A DNA stretch of 64,000 nt, taken from positions 3,596,001 to 3,660,000 of the forward strand of contig JAEUWY010000006.1 of the NCBI GenBank assembly GCA_022059125.1. Reading direction: 5' to 3'. The DNA comes from Corynespora cassiicola. Taxonomy: Eukaryota; Ascomycota; Dothideomycetes; Pleosporales; Corynesporascaceae. Below the pieces are notes generated by a model, which was not told where the DNA came from, made no database searches, and saw only the letters and a program-made list of their open reading frames with translations. The position numbers and the translations under genes were made by a program. Below are positions 61,527-64,000 of this stretch, in pieces. How positions within the stretch are numbered: position 1 is the stretch's first letter; every line of letters begins with the position of its first letter.

Positions 61527-62408
61527 TTATAAATATTTTTTAAAATAAATACTACTTTAGAATTACGCGCACTTTTAACTCTAACTAGTAGCACTGTTAG
61601 TACTAAAGCTACTATTAGTATAATTATATAACCTAACACAGCAGATAATAATTCTATTAAAGTAGTAATATTTAACTTTTACTATAAAAAAAAAAGTAAG
61701 TTTAAAAACTAGCTCTTACAGCTTAACTTATTTTTTAACTTCTAAAGTAAAAATATTAAAAAAAAAAAACGCGTTATATTTATAGCTACGTATATAAAAA
61801 GCAAAGCACTTTAATAGATTAAACTAGCTTTTATTAAGTATAAAAACAGCGAAGCTAACGACAACGTTAACAAATAGATAGAAAATTTTAATAAATTTAA
61901 AGAAAAGATTAAATAAGTTTTTAGAGTTTTTAATAAAAATATAATTACTAAACAAACTATTTAATATTTTAAATAACGGGCTTTAGCTGCTGACTACGCT
62001 AATAAATTTTAGTAACTATTAATTTTTACTAAATAAAATAATAAAGTACTTATAATAATATACTGTTAAGAACTTAAATTTAACGTTAAAAAAAAACTTA
62101 TACGTTCTAAAGCTCAGCTCAACACGCTTAAATAACTTATAAATAAATCTATTAATATTAATTAGAAACTGTATAAATTATAAATAGAATTATACTAAAA
62201 CCGGAACTTAAAATACAAATAACGTACTAAACTAAGCTATAGTAAAAAATACTATAACGCTAATACTGGTAAACGAGTTAAATATAAAGTAACGTATTTT
62301 ACTTATAATATCTATAGTAACAAACTAATAGTTTTTAGTAATATTTAAAAAACAGAACAAAAAAGTAATAAAAAAAGAAATAATAAACTTAAAAGTAAAG
62401 CTATAACT

Positions 62409-62450
62409 TGCTACGCGTGTGGAAAAACAGGCTATATTATAAAAAACTAT
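62409..62450 (+). other. Eroded gag zinc knuckle of Gypsy copy 2
   Basis: Reads CYACGKTGYIIKNY. The first two Cys are kept, while the His codon and the last Cys codon both read TAT. Confidence 0.75.
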
Positions 62451-64000
62451 TAATTAAAAAACAAAGTTATTTAACAGCTAAATATATTATAAACTATTTT
62501 AGAGGACGAATCCGACGCAGACGATAAATAAAAAGTTATTATAAATAAATTTTATAAAATAGAATTTATCTGCAACAGCGAACTACTGCGAAACAGAAAA
62601 ATAAAAAAAATTTTTAATTATATTTAGTATTAAAATAAAAGTACTTAGACGGAGTCTAGAAGTATCTTTAAAGAAGTTAAGTTTAAAAAATCTAGCTTTA
62701 AGAAAAAAGAAGCTTTTCGCGAAGTATATAATTATAAAAACTATCTAAATAATACTAGTTATAAGTTTAAAAAAAACAGCGATAGCAGCACGTTACCTAA
62801 ACTCACATAATTTAGAATAAATAAAAATTTTAAAAAAATATAAGAATTAGCTGAAGCTTTTAAAAAATACAGAAAAAATTTAATAAAAACGCCTGTATAG
62901 TAGAAAAAATTACTTATAACGCGTAAACAGTTAAAAAAGTACTATAACTTAGATAAAAAAAACTAAGATCTAGAGGAACGCCGATAATAATATAGTTCTA
63001 AAATATAAAAATAAATTAATTAACTAGATTTAGAAATTAAATAGAGAGTTTTACTAAACTCTAACAGCGAACTAAATACAGTTCTAAGCTTTTTATAAAA
63101 CTAAAACACGTAAGAACTGTAATACTATCTAAACCTAAAAAATTTAAAATATATAAGCTACTTATAAATATTCTGCAGAAAAAACTAATACTAGATTTAT
63201 TACTTAAATAAAGTAGTAGCAGAATAGTTTTTAAAAAAACTACGCAAATATACGCAACAGTAGTTTAACTACAAAATATATATATATAACGCTTACTTAT
63301 AGAATAAATAATAAACGTAATATTTTTTTAGAATAAATAAAAACAAAGAACTTATAATAAATATGCTAGTTAATAGAAAATATACGTAAAATTTTTAGTA
63401 AATATACCTACACAAAAATTACAAACAATACTAAAATAAAAAACGCCTGTATAGATTTAGTAATAAGTTTTTTTTAAAACAGTATTTAGCGCTTAGAATT
63501 AACTTAAAGTATTATACGCTACTAACTTAGAGAACTTAGTTAAGCTATCTGTTAAGCTTAATAGATACTAAATAAAAATATTATTAGATATAAAAGTTTA
63601 GTGTAACTACTTTTTACAGTAGACTGTAAAGCGTAGTAAAATAAAAACATATACTTATAAGTAATTTTATTTCTTCTATATAGTAACAGAAAGAAAAATA
63701 CTAGAAAAAGTATTAATAAATTAAGAAGCTATAACTATTATAGACATCTAGAAACACTAGAAAGAGATTTTTTTTAATATTATAAGCACGGCTATCTACA
63801 ACGTTATTTTAGAACTTTTATAGTTTAGAAAGTATAACTTATATATTAACTAGGCAAGAAAAAAGCTTTCGTTTATAAAATATAATTACGCTATTATATT
63901 AGTACCTACGTATTAGCAGTATTTAATAGTAGATAAAATTACGCTAAATAATATAGGCAGTAAAAAATTAAATAAAATGCTTTTAAAAAGAAAAGTTAAC

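Larger units (their letters stand above)
59900..64000. repeat. AT-rich RIP-mutated transposon block 2
   Basis: Composition falls to very low G+C from about 59,900 to the window end, with the same TpA-rich pattern as block 1. The part 59,900-60,480 has no recognisable element. Confidence 0.85.
61158..64000 (+). mobile_element. Gypsy chromovirus copy 2, cut by the window end
   Basis: Second copy of the element at 40,020. It starts with a 369-bp LTR whose terminal TG is intact, followed by 2,474 bp of internal sequence. The internal part is collinear with copy 1: the zinc-knuckle remnant lies 882 bp into the internal region in both, and the last bases seen correspond to about 42,862 of copy 1. 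The two copies differ mainly by C/T and G/A changes. The gag region and the beginning of pol are present but full of stops. Confidence 0.9.

Overview
The window reads as nuclear DNA of a filamentous ascomycete (Pezizomycotina, most likely a Dothideomycete; the class is inference). Support comes from short GT..AG introns of about 50-120 nt in most genes, compact protein genes on both strands, fungal-specific families (DUF7580-type protein, C2H2/homeodomain regulator, fungal tyrosinase, carboxymethylenebutenolidase-like/SnoaL fusion) and two sharply bounded AT-rich blocks full of transposons destroyed in the pattern of repeat-induced point mutation (RIP).

Layout. 0.4-7.0 kb: a low-complexity basic protein, a SulP sulfate permease and a secreted alpha/beta hydrolase, all on the minus strand. 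7.0-10.7 kb: 3.6 kb without a convincing gene. 10.7-23.2 kb: an oxidative catabolic neighbourhood: a dimethylglycine dehydrogenase/oxidase-like flavoprotein diverging from a Rieske non-heme iron oxygenase, then a sarcosine-oxidase-like flavoprotein, a hydrolase-like/SnoaL protein diverging from an SDR, and a flavin-containing monooxygenase. The first three could demethylate glycine betaine stepwise to glycine. 23.6-39.2 kb: a secreted HExxHxxGxxD metalloprotease, a DUF7580-like protein diverging from an 886-aa zinc-finger/homeodomain regulator, an MFS monocarboxylate-type transporter, a GNAT acetyltransferase, a tyrosinase, a DUF4202 protein and a 68-aa protein.

39.5-55.3 kb is an AT-rich block without any ORF over 60 codons. 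It holds a complete but dead chromodomain Gypsy element (two 369-bp LTRs, 5-bp target duplication), a 2.1-kb TA-flanked inverted-repeat transposon next to it, a piece of a second chromovirus, and about 4.5 kb that I cannot assign. Inverted-repeat arms lie near both ends of the block. 55.3-58.9 kb is an island of ordinary composition carrying one five-exon cytochrome P450. From 58.9 kb the sequence degrades again: an ankyrin-repeat gene fragment, a LINE fragment, a Tc1-like transposase remnant, and a second copy of the same Gypsy element that interrupts it and runs off the window end.

Exon boundaries were deduced by eye from splice consensus, reading frame and family alignment from memory. Each multi-exon model sums to a whole number of codons, but no transcript evidence was available.
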